This document shows, piece by piece, positions 8,821 through 22,245 of a stretch of 35,931 nucleotides of DNA. The translations under genes were made by a program, and so were the position numbers. The notes below the pieces were generated by a model that ran no database searches, was not told the DNA's origin, and saw only the letters and a list, made by a program, of their open reading frames with translations. Location: assembly GCA_001579985.1 (NCBI GenBank), contig LRSR01005791.1, positions 1-35,931 of the forward strand, given 5' to 3'. Positions within the stretch are counted from its first letter, which is position 1. The number at the start of each line of letters is the position of its first letter. Origin of the DNA: Hypsibius dujardini (Eukaryota > Tardigrada > Eutardigrada > Parachela > Hypsibiidae).

Positions 8821-11517
8821 GGGGTAAATGTTTTTCACTGTGATATCGATTTGTGCGCAATGTGCGGCATTTATTATATCTTTTTATATTTCCATTTTAT
8901 ATGATCTTAATGTCTGCTGTTTACTTGAATTACTAGTACTGTACAATTTGCAGCCTATAGAGTGACGGAAGTCTCGCCGTTTTGTTGTGTTCATTTTGCC
9001 CAAAAGAAAACCTTTTCAGACCTTTTTGAATACTGAAAGCGCCAACCTCTTCTACCCTTAGCTGATGCTCGTTCATTAAAACTCCCAAAAACAATTTGGC
9101 CATTGGGGACCAAACCTTTGTGCAGGTGCGAATGCGCATTGCACTAACCACACTTTTTGTATTGTGCACTTTACGTGTGCCTTGCGCATGCACAAATATC
9201 ACTTTTGCAACTTGCAACGCTTGCTTTCTCTTTCTCGCCGCGGCGACCGCGAGAATTTATTTGTGTGTTGCCATTTTTTTCTCGCTTTATTGATAGTTTC
9301 AAAAAACTTTCCATTTTAACTGTCTATTTTTCCGATTTTTTGTCTACAGTGCAGGTAACAAAAACAAGATTCCTCGCCGGCATGGAGTTTGCCAAAGAAT
9401 TGTTATGTTGATATCACACGCTGCTTGTAGAAATAGGTTGGCTTCGCAACGTCACTTCAGTAAAGCGAAACCTTTTTTCTACTCGCAATGTTCATTTGAA
9501 TTTTACAGGTGCAAGTCAAAAATCATGTTCGCTAGGAATATTATTTTATAATTGTCTGGTCCTGGTGCGGTGGATTCATTTTTTGGGAGAAGAAAACGTC
9601 GGCTGCGTTTTTTCGATTCACTATCGAACTCTGATTTAGTTCAACGGACACTGCGAGTGAGTGAGGAGGAGTGAGAAAGAAGTAAGGTAAGCTCGTTAAA
9701 ATCGCCACTGGCTCAAATCTCTCAATGGTGGCCTGGCCGCACTCGCAAATGAAAACAGACCTTGTTATGATGACGGTCGTTAGCTTTCCGGCAAGGCGTG
9801 TGCTGCCGCGGCTACTGATATGCATGCCACCATTCTTTAAAGTGGCAGCTGTGAAGAAGAAATCGATTTTCCTCACTGATAGGATACCGTGTGCGTGCGT
9901 TTGTTTTGCTTGTCGAGATGATGCTTTTAACAACTGCCCTTGATCGGTTGATTGCTTTGCTTGTTCGTTTCCTCTGCTGATTTCATCGTTTCTTCTGTTT
10001 GTTTCCTGCGGATCGGAATGCGAAATATATTTTTATTTTCCGTTTTTGGGGTAAGTGAACTTACCCGGTTTATGGCAATTTTCAACTTTCAGTTTGGAAA
10101 TGTTTCCGAAAATCTAATCATGGTAGTTGATTGATTGATTGGCTAGTGTTTTTAGAAACGCTTCAAAATGGCGTTTCTGTGTAGGCTGCCACCGTTGTTG
10201 TTTTAATTTTTCTAAACTCGTTGAAAGATAGAAAAGCAGGTTTCGTTTCATAAAGTATAGTTACCTCAATTAGTCGGATGTGGGGAGATAGTTTTATTGA
10301 TCTAGGAGCGCGGCATAGTGATCTCTTCGTTGATTGACTGATTGAACTGTTTTTTAATTTTCCTGTATTTTAGCACTTTTGCTGGAATTTGGATTTTCTC
10401 TGGAATGTCGGTAATGATAACGTTTCTCTGGTCTATGTCCGAACGTGAAAAGGGCTGTAAAATAGTGGTTTTTATTTTCTTTGCGGAATTTTCTTTGATT
10501 TTAGACGATTGATTAATGAATTGTGTGCTGGCTGCTTTTTTACTTTTCCTTGGAAAAATCTGGCAATTCTGCTTACCACAGCGCATTCTTTCGGGGCGTG
10601 TTGTGCTTTAAGGTCGAACGAACCGTGGCTCTCCAGGAGATCATGTGAAGGTGAAGGTGCTCAGTTCAAGTGGTCGAACTTGACGAAATATTTTTTTCGA
10701 ATTCATCGCGGCACAATGACGCGGAAGTGGTTTTGGCTTTAAGTCAGTTTCTCTGTTTCTGTGCAGTGAAGGAACTGGAAAGTGGCTGTCGCTGCATATT
10801 AGCGCTTTTCAATTTCACCCTCTTGAATGGGGGAGGACACACAAAAGCGCCCCATAATCATATCGCGGTGTAAGAGACATGTACCTTGCCTTGGCGGGGG
10901 TTGTTTGTTTGTGAAACGTTAATCCACTCCTCTCGCTTTCGCTTTCACTTCAGCGTCCGCAGAGATAGAGAGAGCGAGTTGTAAGACTAGTTTTGAAACT
11001 TATTCCGGTTGAAACTCAAATTTGGCTTTTGTCTGTTTGTCTGGCTGGTCTCTTTCGGCTGGACACGACACGACCGCTTGCTGACTTCCAAAACGGAGGC
11101 TAAATTATGCTAATCTGAATTTGTATTTCCATCTTTCTGATAGACGTACAGACAGAAGGAGATGTGCATCGGGGGATCAGCTGATCAGGTTATGTCTTCC
11201 GAAAGGAATTCGATCATTCGTTCAGATGCGACTAACGCGCAGGAGTCGTAGTGTGATAATTTTATTTTTAAAACGATGCCACCGGCAAAAAAGGATGGGT
11301 GTGTGGGTGCTGATGGTGGATATTTTGGGTGATTACATGATGGTTTATTGATTCGGCTGAACAGGGGGAGTGCTCACTTAGGCTTCCGTTGGGTGGTGGA
11401 ATTTTTTAATTTATTAAGTATCTGCCAATACATGTAGCTCGATTTTTCCGGCAATAAAATTGTCGTGCAGTAATTTTATTCTGGTATTATCATATCATAA
11501 ATGGATTGATGGCTTGA

Positions 11518-11605
11518 ACGTCTGCCTGCATGTGTGTTTGTCTGTGTCTGCCGGTCTAGTCTTGCTGTCTTTCTGCCTGCCTGCAATCTGTATGTTTGTC
11601 TGAGC
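11518..11605. repeat. CTGT/CTGC-type repeat block
   Basis: A degenerate block with tgtgtttgtctgtgtctgcc and ctgcctgcctgcaatctgta, intergenic. Confidence 0.7.
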
Positions 11606-11715
11606 GGGAATTGACTTTGCCGCTGATGCAACGTTCCGGTTTGCCGATATTTTTTTAACCTGATTTCTTTCCCTTACTCGCAGTACCGTTTTCAGAAGTG
11701 GTTTCTCCTCTAGCC

Positions 11716-11807
11716 GCTGTTTTTTTTACTGCTGTCATTCACGTTAATGAATGTGACCAGCGATTTATTAATGATACGGATCGTTTGGGAGCAGTAAAAA
11801 AACAGCT
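11716..11807. repeat. Inverted repeat with poly-T/poly-A arms
   Basis: The arm gctgttttttttactgct (11716-11733) pairs with agcagtaaaaaaacagc (11791-11807), differing by one T in the run. The loop contains a further palindrome, cattcacgttaatgaatg (11736-11753). It is a short fold-back of about 92 bp with no coding content. Confidence 0.65.
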
Positions 11808-12366
11808 GTCCAACCGTGCGGATTGCTTCTTTTGCTTTGTGCAAGTCGGAAATGCAGTGTACCACCAAGTCAGTTAGAGTGAATGGAACTTGACGAAGCT
11901 GTTTTTAGCATCTCTTGGATGTCTTAAAAAACTGGCGGTGCGGCCCACTCACGTGGAGCCTTATGCTCGTCACGGTTCGGTGTGTTGTCTGTCCGGCCAT
12001 GTTGCAGACATATGTGTATGACTGTCGTTATATGAGGCGGAGATTTTTTTATTCTCCTGTCGGTCCTGCGGAACTTGATATATACGATGTTAGACAATTC
12101 GGAGGGGGGAAGTAATTGATGCTAGAAGCTCTTGGGGGTGGACAACACCGCGAGGCAGGTCTCTCGCTTGCCACACAACGGCGTGCTCGAGTGGGGAGGA
12201 GTGATGAATAGGTAAACATCTTTTGACCCCCTCAGGGTCCTCGGGGTTACTGGTGCACTGGAGCTTTCTCAAAGGGGGACCCTGGAGCTAAATGTTTTTT
12301 TTAGCATGAGAAATACCTAGTGTTCCAAGCATATCTGCCTATATATTTTCGTTCTGCTCTTTCGTT

Positions 12367-12430
12367 GTCGTCTGTCTGTCCGTCTCGTCTCCTTGCCTGT
12401 CTGACTTTTTGTCTGTCTGCTTGCTTGCCT
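12367..12430. repeat. CTGT-type repeat block
   Basis: A short degenerate run of gtctgtctgtccgtctcgtc, then gtctgtctgcttgcttgcctg. Confidence 0.65.
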
Positions 12431-12971
12431 GCAAAAGTTGCCCAATAAAGCCTAAATCCTTCGGCTCGTTTCTGTCTCTTGTCTGTCTAACCTCCTGCCT
12501 CCATGACTTTGAATTTTTCTCAAGCCTCTCCTTACTAAATGTATTTTCACTCCGTACTTGGAATTGCTTACAAATTGCGGGAATGCGGAGGGATTTGTTT
12601 TCACGCATGCCGGTCAGCAGCGGCGTGTGTCTGTCTGCCTGTCAGGTCCACTCGAGAGTCAGTCAGTGTCACACTGCTGATGTTATTGCTGTGGAAAAAC
12701 AAACAGCGGCAAATTTCATATGCACGCATATCTCTTGGGTCAGCGCAAACTGCGGTCAGTTTGAGCGCCGGGCGACAGGTGCAAGTGTCGTAGGTTCGCG
12801 CACGCTTCGCAAAGTTGGAGGTCTTAACCTTCGTGGCACACAACACAGATGCACACCACTTTCTCTCGTCATCTCTCGTAACTTTTCTGGACCACGTGTG
12901 TCAGTATTCTTCGATATCCTCTTGTCTTCATGGGATCCTCAGTGAGATTCAAGGCAACCAAATATAGCACA

Positions 12972-13095
12972 AATGTGGACAGACAAGCAGACGGACAGTC
13001 ATACAGACAGACATATAGAGTGGCAGGCAGATAAGCAGACAGACATACAAGTCGGCATACAGAAAGTTGGGCAGGCAAACAGATACACAAACAGT
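12972..13095. repeat. CAGA-type repeat block
   Basis: A degenerate run of gacagacaagcagacggaca followed by gcaggcagataagcagacag. Open frames crossing it on either strand are repeat translations. Confidence 0.75.
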
Positions 13096-14147
13096 GAGAT
13101 AGCCGCAGATAAACTGAAAAGATACGAAGAGCTCGTTTGTTGGATGTCTATCCATCATGGGGCGAAAGTGTCTGACTGGCCAACATGTCCAGCTGCGAGC
13201 GTCGCCGCCGGGCAGTCAAAGTGATTGTTTAACCATCAACGCACTACTATCTTTTCGTCTCAATTTCTTTTTCATTTTGATTGCAGAGCAGATTCGCCGG
13301 GACAGGATTGAGGTTAGCCGTCGAGAGCCAGATCTAGATGGTCCGTTCAATTGCTACGTTGTCTGCCTGTGTGTGTGTGTATGTGTGTGTGTGATTTAAC
13401 AAAGTCTACTGGCCTACAAAATTGCTCGATTGCTGCTTAAAAATGAGAGCGATTAAGAGATGTCTTTGGTTCGATGAAGTTGCTTGAGGAAAGTGTATAA
13501 AAGTTTGGTTTTACGAAGTGAGAGGGTCTGGGACACTCTGGCTATCTATGTCTTGCCTGCCTGCCTGTGTTTATCTATCTATCCGTTACGTAGTTTATCC
13601 GGTATGGGAATGAGAAGGAAAGAAAGAAAAGGGAGTAACGGACGGCGAAGAACTTGACGAATTGACAGGAGAATCGTGACTGACTGGCTTCAAGGAGTGT
13701 TTTTTCTCCTGTTTTAGTCGGGTTTTTTAAATGCGTATGTTTTTTCTCCGAATGTGATTACGGAGATGCCGAGATGCCTGCCTGCCTGCCGGGATGTTCT
13801 CGTTGAAGAGGAAGCGCTGTTCCGTTAATTGACAAGTGAAAGGAAGTGTTCCGTTCCAGTCAAAAGGATCAAGATATCTCGTGTTTTTTGTCTGTTTTAT
13901 GTGTGCGTGAGTCTGTCTGAGCTTAGCTGTGTGCTCGGACTACTAATGGGTACGGGCTAATGGTGCCACTTCCCGACGGAGAGGCAAAAAACCATTACGG
14001 TCTAATCGGTACCAGGACACACACACGAGCCGAAGGAAATGGGATACTGGGCGTGGTAGGAAGTAGGACTGGGAAGCTCTATTCGACAAAACCCAAGACA
14101 AAAAAATCCCTTACATGAAGCTGGCGCAATCGTTATGCCTATTTCTT

Positions 14148-14255
14148 AACTGTCTGTCAATCTGTTTGTCTATCTGTCTGTCTGCCTGTCTCACTATCTA
14201 TTTGTCGATTGGCTGTGGATCTGCTTGTCTGTCTGCCTATCTGTCTGTCTTGTTT
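14148..14255. repeat. CTGT-type repeat block
   Basis: Two runs, tctatctgtctgtctgcctg and gcttgtctgtctgcctatct, are separated by unique sequence of about 35 bp. Confidence 0.75.
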
Positions 14256-15385
14256 AATATGTGCATATGCATTTAGTCATGCAAGTCTCTTTCTACGAGG
14301 AGGAGTAGCACCATAAAAAACAGTTTTCCAACTACCGTTTTTTCTCCTCCAAATAGCCGCGCAATTAGGTGCTCGCTTCACCGACCGCAAAATATGGGGT
14401 TTTCCGCTTCTAATGGGTGCCAATAAAACTTTAACGATATAACCACGTACATTTTTTTTCGCTCTTTCCAGTTGAAAAAAGAAAACAGTTTCTCTGCAAT
14501 AACTAGTAGTACAAGTAGTAGTAGTAACGACTTCGCTACCGGAATAAGCTGTAAACCACACCAAAATCGATGAACTCAAGTAATTTTTAAGCCTGGAGAT
14601 TTATTGCTTGGCCCCGTTCAGTTCATCAGCTTGAAAAAAAGAAGGGCTCTACAGGGACCATATACACTTTACTCGTGGAATGTTATTGAAGTAGATTGCG
14701 GACTATTGGATCGTGTTCCACTATTCTACCGCTAACCCTACCCGATCGATCGTCGGCCTTTTTTATTATTGTACTGCCGCCCACAAATCGGACGAAAATT
14801 CCTCCAACCAACCAACAAGTTGGATTCATTATTCGACTTTTTTAGCGCTCTCGTCTTTCGTAGTCTTCAATCTGGAGCACTTGTAGTCAGAGGAGGGAGA
14901 CACCGTTGAAATTTCTCTTCTTCACCATCATCATCAACTCTCCGCATTGTAGTAGCACGCGGCCTTTTGCCAGTGGAAGTCCGTTTAAAAATGGTGTATG
15001 TCTCGATTGAAAAATATCTGCCTGAATGGGGGAGAATGCCGATTAAGTAGAGGTGGATTGGTGACTATCAAGTGAATACACCATCGTTGCTATCGAGGTA
15101 GCGGATGTTCTTTTTTCACCCTGTAAAGTGCCGGCCGATGAAGCGCGATGTGAGTCTTTGTCTGACGGAACAAAGGATTGCAGGTATGATTGGCTTTTAA
15201 TCGAGCTGCTTTCCATCGCGACTTTCTCATTCTCAAAGTTGGTTTTGGACCGGAGCATCGAGCGTCAGCTGTTATGATGTCACGGTCGCGTGGGAAGAAA
15301 AGTCATGCTTGTTTCTCTTTCGTGAGACTAGACACCTCGTGAGATAAGCGGAATCACGCTGTAACTATGATTGCCCGGTCCCCGT

Positions 15386-15595
15386 TCTGTCTACTTGTCT
15401 GTCTGCCAGTTTGCGTGTCTGCACTGGTTTGCCTGATTGTCTGTCTATCTGCCTGCATGCATGTCTGTCTGTCTTGTCTGTATATCTCTCTGCCTGTCTG
15501 GTTTGCCTGTCTGTTTGTTTCTGTTCGAACATACATCTGCATGTTTGTCTGTCTGCCTATAATGTCTGTCTGTCTGTCTGTTTGTCTGTTGGGAG
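15386..15595. repeat. CTGT-type repeat block
   Basis: About 210 bp of ctgtctgtct, gcctgcatgcatg and similar variants. All three forward frames and the reverse frames stay open through it because the tetranucleotide avoids stops. It is not a gene. Confidence 0.85.
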
Positions 15596-16315
15596 CTTGA
15601 TTCGAAGAAAGGAAATGCCTTTTCACCGGCCTTGACCGCAATTTATCTCAACAGAACACAATGCACGGTTTTTTAATTCAGTTTTAAGTACTGTGTGAAT
15701 CAGTCCGAATAACTCGGTCCTCTGGCCCCGCCCTTACGTGCCCTGCTGTATAGGGCTTGCTTGTAGTACAGTAATATCGAGTACTGTAAATGTGAAATTG
15801 CGCGACCGCAGGCCCATCCTTACACTTAAAAAGCATTCTGAATGCTCGTTTTCACACTCGGATGTCATATGCCTGCCGGCTCTTCCGGCGCCATCTGACT
15901 GCTCTTGTAGCATCATCATCAGTCGCCTCTCCTTTCGAGAGATGAAATTGCCGCACAGAGACTGCGCCGCAAGATTTTACAGTATTACTGGCTCTTCACT
16001 TTTTTTGCCTGTTTTTGCAGTTCATCTTCGGTGAAGGGAAGGACAAGACATCGACTCAGTTATTGACGGACTGACGGAAGAGGAAAAACTATCGTTTTTT
16101 CGTTAGAAGCTGAGCAATAGAGCCAGAACATCCATTCCTCCACGGATCTTGTCGAGGCAGACCCACAATTTTCGGTAAGTAAATGACCTAGGAAATTTGC
16201 AGGAAAAGAACTTTCACGGCGGAAGGATGTCCGTAACTTTGTATGCAGCGTTCACGAGGTTTTGTTGGATTGTCCTCGAATCTTGTTTGACAGTTCTAAC
16301 TCAAGGTTTCCTGTT

Positions 16316-16475
16316 TTGTCTGCCTATCGGTTGTCCAGTCTGTATGTCTGACTCAGTCATTTGGTTTTCTGTCCGGTTGTTTTCAGCAAAAATGTTCTCT
16401 AGGCTGGTCTGTCCATCTACCATCATTCATGTCTGATTGTCTGTCTGTCTGACTGTCTCTAGCTTTATTGCTTGT
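16316..16475. repeat. CTGT-type repeat block, interrupted
   Basis: Degenerate words ttgtctgcctatcggttgtc and tgattgtctgtctgtctgac are separated by unique sequence. Confidence 0.6.
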
Positions 16476-17789
16476 CTGTAGATCGCGTTGCGGATGTGAT
16501 TGATCGCTCACGAAACAGCTAATCAATACATAGCCGGGATCCTAATTGCAAATGCAAAAAGGATGCAAATTACGTAAGGTGATTGGCCTGCGGGTGCTTG
16601 ACGACGGAAAAAGGCATCGTTTGACCGAAGACTGAGAACCGCCGGCGAGGGGGGAGGGGAAGGAAGCTTGCCGGCCGGCATTAGATTGATTGCCTCGTGT
16701 TGGCGTGTGTGTGCATGGCTCTTGTCGATATCGTTTTTCCCTTCCGTGTTCTTCTCGGAACAACTGCATGCTGCGCAGACAGCAGTGGAAATTTTGTAAG
16801 GATGGCTGGACAAAAACGGGAGAGAGGAGTGGAGCGGGTGGGGAAGGAGAGTGATGCCACGGCCTCATAATGTCCATGGTTGTGGAGGTTATTAATGCAT
16901 ATGCAGTATTTTGAAACGCCCACACCATCCCCCGCCGGTACAACACACTGCTGTATATACACAGTGCAAAGGCCTCTCCCGTCGTCGTCGTCTCTCCCGC
17001 GACGCTTTCAACGGCGGTCAGAATTTTCGAGAGCAAGTGCGTTGTAGTGTGCGTGTCGTTGCCTGGTCTTGTTTAGCTATTGATTATTTTGCGGCTCAAA
17101 TTTTTGGAAAATAATAATATACCGCCTCTTCCTCCTCCGACTCCCACGACTACGACGTGCTCTTGAGATCCGGTCGCTCTGGTGCATACACTGGAAGTTT
17201 CAAGTTTCTCCGGGGACTCTCTCTCTTACTTAGCCGTCAGTTTCTCCTTGATGACTTGACAAGGATTGCCAGATTTATTTTTTACTCTGATTTTTTTATT
17301 TGATCCTCCCAATATTCAGGCTCTTCCCATCGACGTCTTGCCTCCCTTGGCTTGTTCGGTGCTTTAGGGCATGACCGACCGATCATCATGGTTCTTCCTG
17401 AGTGAGCATTTGGATTTTGGAGGGATTGGGACGAGTACTCGATGATTCCGACTTACGCAACCCGAGTGGCCTCTTATTACTGAATTGGAATCTCCCACGG
17501 AAGTTTGTCTGTCAGTCTGGTTCCCGGACTCGCGTTTCTGGGTTAATCGGAAACTTAATAAGGTATTTGTCGAGAGACCAAGCGGCATGCTGATGGGATT
17601 TGTGTCCGAGAGGACTGCTGACTGACTGCACTCGTGTGTGATGGGTTTCTCCCAATCTGCGGAGGCAGTGTCCGTTCTGGTTCAATCGTTTGATGGGAAT
17701 GCCTTCTCGTGGCATTTCCGGGGGAGATCGTCAGATTAGGAAATGCGGCGTCTCTATTCAACCGCTTCATGGCCGGCATGCACCCACTT

Positions 17790-17880
17790 ACCTGTCTGAC
17801 TGACTGAATTGTCTGTCTGGCTGATTGTCTAACTGTTGTCTGCCTTGCTGTTTATTTATCCTTCTGTTTGTTTGTCTGTG
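17790..17880. repeat. CTGT/CTGA-type repeat block
   Basis: The block contains cctgtctgactgactgaatt and gtctgtctggctgattgtct, ending in tgtttgtttgtctgtg. Confidence 0.65.
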
Positions 17881-18565
17881 AGGGCGTATTCGTAGTTTCT
17901 TGTCTGTTGGTTCTCCTGTCAGCAATGCCGTTCCTGGTTGTGGCTTATAATACCGACCGGCCATTGACTCTTGTGACGTATTTTGGTTCGCTTTATTTGC
18001 GGTCGTAAATTTCCGATTTTCGAGCACTTAGTTCGCACTTTGCAATTTCATTTTTTCTTCGCTCCCTGCTAATTTGATAAATTGCAACGGCGTGCGGCGC
18101 CACCTGCCCGTCTTTCAACGCTTCTCGTCGAGTTCTCAATCCTAATATTCACTGTCGGAAGATTGGTTGCCTGTTTGCATAATATCGGCGGTTGTGTGTC
18201 TGCCTGTCTGTGGGCTCGTGTTGCCGAAATCATCAGCCAAATGTCTGATTTGATCGATTTTGACGCTCGGGCCATAGTGAGGGAAGCGAAATTTTTATCG
18301 CTCGCCAGAGCGGGAGGGAAGATTATTAGAACGCACGAGGACGGAAATTATTCCGTAACATCTCACTGCCCAATGATAAAGCCAATATTTGGCGTTATCG
18401 TTGCATCACCAGCCAGGTTCCTTGCCTCCCCCTCCCCTTAGGAAGAGGATGTCTTTTGTTACGGAAGAGTGTCACGGTTCCTCGCTCGTTCTGTACTGAA
18501 GCGGGATCCAGACAAGTGGATAGCAGCTGTGATTGATCGATCTTCAAATACTGTAGATGGTTGCT

Positions 18566-18602
18566 CTGTCTGTTTGTCTGTCTGTTTGTCTGTCTGTCAG
18601 TC
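18566..18602. repeat. Short CTGT repeat block
   Basis: A compact run of ctgtctgtttgtctgtctg. Confidence 0.75.
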
Positions 18603-19369
18603 GCCTCTGATGAAGACTTTTTCGTTTTCTATCTGCCTGGTTGACTCTCTGTCTGTGTGACTTGTGTCACGATGCCTGTGTGTTTGTGCTCTTGTTTGCC
18701 CGTCGATAACGCCTCAGTTTCACCTGAGGAGGTTTCGTAACGCATCCTTCTCGGACGCCTGGATTCGCGTCGATTATTATCCGCTTTAAGCTCCGGAAAT
18801 TACCCTGTATGCACACATAGATCGGCAGCCTGGACGTGTGTACCTTTTTGCGCCTGACTGGTTGAAGGAGCGATTTCAGAAGCAGGATGGGGGCCATATA
18901 GCCGGACCGAAGCAAGTGCACGCGGCGTATCGGGCTCCCCAACGCCACACGCGGCAATGAGCCGTTCGCCCAGCCAGCAAGCACACAATATGTATGTTTA
19001 TTTGGTATTGATTGATTGTTAGTCGTGCTTGGAATGGCGATGGGATCATGTGATGTATATTTTGTTTTGCTGTTTTAGAGGCTTTCGCCGCAGATCACGT
19101 CGCGTGGAAGGAGAAAGCAGCTGGAGTGGACGAGTCACGCTGTGATAATCGGCGCTTCTGGTGGTCATCTCATTGCTTCAGCATTCTAGCAATTCCCCCT
19201 AAAGATCGATGACGGGGATCCCAGATTGGTATTCGTTTCTTACTTCGAATTCACATACCAGCGTCGTTGAGTGGCACCAAAGAATTAAGACGACAAATTG
19301 GACCAGGCACAGACACGCCGCACAAATTGCTCCAACCGAAGATAGACAGGTGGTAATAGAATATAGATA

Positions 19370-19482
19370 GTTAGATAGACCGACAAACGGACATACAGAC
19401 AGACATACAGACAAACGGACATGCAAACGGACAGGCAGACAATCAGACAGACAGTTTGGAAACGATAAGGGCAGACAGACAC
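19370..19482. repeat. CAGA-type repeat block
   Basis: The block has acatacagacagacatacag and then ggacaggcagacaatcagac, opposite in strand to most blocks in this interval. Confidence 0.75.
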
Positions 19483-20694
19483 TGGGCGGACCTGCACAAA
19501 AGGCTCGGAACGGAGTGCCTGAAGGTGGACTGGAGAATCGTATATTGAATTACCAATCTAGAAGCAAGTTGAATGGGCTGACAGCTCAGGGAATACCGTG
19601 GACTACTTTTCCAATAAGTCCTGGAGTGGTTGCTGCGGTGTACTGTGCAGTCTGCCATTTCTTGTTCGTGTCCCACTTTCTTTCCCGGTCCGGGTCCGTT
19701 CTACCGTGGGAAGTTGTCCAATGGAAAGAGGAGGAGGCAATTTACATGCACTCAATTTTCGCTACTTGAACAATTGGCTTTTCGTCACTACAGAACATAT
19801 GTCGGAATCGAAATATGCATATCTCACTACTCCACACTTATTTTCCCGATTCATTCTGTCCACGTTATTCTCCGGAAACGGAACATGGTCGGCCACAAGA
19901 CACTTCCGGCACTGAGCAAGACCAACGCCCGGAGAGTGGTCAATTATTCCGGTCGCGATTCTCTTCTGCGATAAAACCGCAAATCCTGAGGAGGGCCATT
20001 TCTTAGTCTGCCTTGACTTCTTGCAAGAATCTTGAGACTATGCGATATGAGAAAAGAGTGGTGTACTTAATACCCGAGGTATCGGAATCGTGAGAAAGCT
20101 GAGATTACAGAGCTTACCGGAGAGACGGCAGACAGGAGCTCTCATATCTGGGCCATTTATACAGTGGACTACTTTTCTCGTTCTTTTGTGTATTGCCACT
20201 TATGATGTGTGTTTACAGGAGGTATTAGCGAGAGACTTTCCGATTCTTCGCTTCATCGCATTTCATGACGACGTGATGATAGGTGATTTGAACGGTGTAA
20301 TTATGCTTGACCACTGGGCGCGAATAGCAGTTTGTCATTTCGCTCGGGCATTATGAATTGTGATCGGTTTATCGTGTTTGATCATAGGAAATATGGATCG
20401 CGATATGTGTACACATTTTACGTGTGCATTTTTGTGTGATTGTAAAAATTGAGGTTTGTCTGTCGTTTTGCTTTTCCGTGCCTTACAGCTGCCTCGCTGG
20501 TCCTCGTAAGTCGTGATGGGTGTTTGGGATTGCGAGTCTGTTTCGTTTTACGTTGGGGACTGTAAGATTATAGGACATTATTATGAGTTTGTGGTTTTTA
20601 CGCCCGGTCATGAGCTTTATTGCTGAAAGTTGAAACACTCCCATTTCGAGGTGAATGCACACACAGTTACTATTATCTGGCACTGCCTATGTGA

Positions 20695-20850
20695 GTGTAT
20701 CTGGCTGTTTCTCTGTCTGCCTGGCTATCTGCTGTCTGTCCGTCTTTGTCTGTGTGTCAATCTATCGCTTGTGTATCGGTCTTCTTTTCTGTCTGTTTGT
20801 CTGTTTATCTGCTTCTCTGCCTATTTACTTGTCTGTCTGTTAGCTGTCTG
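20695..20850. repeat. CTGT-type repeat block
   Basis: About 155 bp of degenerate tctgtctgcctggctatctg and ctgtctgtttgtctgtttat variants. Confidence 0.75.
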
Positions 20851-22107
20851 CCGTTTACCGACTTGGCTGGCCGTGTATTGCTGCCGTCATTATAGCAAAT
20901 TCTTATCATATTCTCTGCCCACTTGACTGGGCTATCTGAGAATGAAGAGGGCAGAAAGTCTCGTCTCTTTTTAACTACAATTTCTGTTTTGTTAGGGCAA
21001 ATGTATTATTGAGTGGTCTTGCGTCGCGTGTGCCGCCGCTTCCGCCACGGAAAGCACCGGCGGCATTCGTCCCTCAGGAGAGAAGGAACGTACACCGATG
21101 AAGAGACGCGAGAATCTCTTCTCATCTCTCCTTATCGTCGTTGTGTACCGACGCGGCGCTTGATTTTATATTTGCAAACTGTAATATAGACATTTCGACC
21201 CCTCCCCTCTCACCCATATATCGCAATCGAGCATCCCATGGCCGATTGCGCTTTCAAATTACCCGTAAATAGTTCGCATGGTGTCGTCGTTGTCGCGGCT
21301 TTTAAAGTCTCCGCCGAGTGTAGTATGTGTGTCTGCGTGCGATGGCCATTATGCTCTTAACCCTTCAAATCACCTTACAACACACTTGAATGGAGAGGAG
21401 AGAGAGATTGATAAGGCCGGTCCCCGGCGGCATTGCGGGCCATTTTAAAATTTGGGTCATTGCTTGTGAAGACGGCTTATAGAACTGCCGCTTTATAAAG
21501 ATAAATCTCTATTCTGTAAACTTCTTCTTTGATTTCGTGGCCACTTGCTTGCTTGATTCATTTGATACCGCCGTTCCCTCTTGTTAAGATGCATTGATTG
21601 AACTTGATAAAGCCATTGTGTAGATGCGTTGCAGCTTACATTGATTACTTGTTTCGATGCGTGGATAGCTGTTAATAACATGTTAAACTTAAAATTCAGC
21701 CTCAATGTCTGTGTCTGATGGTGCTGGGTTGGATCGGTGATGACGGGGCTCAGTGTCTGCCATTTAGAGAAGAAGGATGGGCGGATTTTGAGGGGCGCGG
21801 GTATGGGGCAATTTGTCGTATTGTAAACATGTAATTTTTGGAGATGACTCGGAACAGAGCCTCCACTGACTCTTTCGCTGAGATCTTGACCTGCTCTTGC
21901 GGGGATGGGCGCGCGGACTGGATGTTTAACTTTCAAATGAAAGCATAGCACTGTTTATTACTGCTAATAGACTCTTCCGATCCGGGCGCGGCAGCAGATG
22001 GCTCCGATTTTCTATTTCATACTGAATCTCTGATTGTGTTGAAAATTTGTTTTCCAAAACGGCGGGCCGGGTAATTTATTATGCAAGCCGCGGAGTTTGG
22101 TCATGGC

Positions 22108-22245
22108 TGCTTGTCTGTCTGTCTGTCTGATTGCTGTGTGTCTGTCTGTCTACCTGCCTGCTTGTTTGTCTGTCTGTCTGTTTATTTGCCTGCTTGTTTG
22201 TCTGTCTGTCTACCTGCCTGCTTGTTTGTCTGTCTGTCTGTTGCA
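22108..22245. repeat. CTGT repeat with 30/60 bp higher-order structure
   Basis: The block is built from units of about 30 bp. A unit starting tacctgcctgcttgtttgtc at 22151 recurs exactly 60 bp later at 22211, with a variant unit starting tttatttgcctgcttgtttg at 22181 between them. Such ordered copies point to unequal exchange or replication slippage of a longer unit, beyond simple tetranucleotide slippage. Confidence 0.8.

Noticed and set aside
15354-15641. Long open frames on both strands rich in Cys, Leu, Ser or Gln, Thr, Asp, Arg
   Set aside because: They are translations of the CTGT/CAGA tetranucleotide, which lacks stop codons in most frames. The same holds for frames at 6915-7239, 8207-8533, 12869-13224, 19199-19497, 20630-20926 and 22079-22318.
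16523-17036. Minus-strand open frames of 96-164 codons
   Set aside because: Three overlapping frames are open together, which is typical of a GC-skewed non-coding stretch. The translations show no family features.
18082-18441. Plus-strand open frame of 119 codons with a hydrophobic start
   Set aside because: The middle part has some protein-like character, but there is no family match, no supporting splice structure, and CTGT-like words occur within it.
21493-21951. Minus-strand open frame of 152 codons
   Set aside because: No recognisable domain, signal peptide or conserved pattern; the composition looks like non-coding DNA and no splice partners were found.
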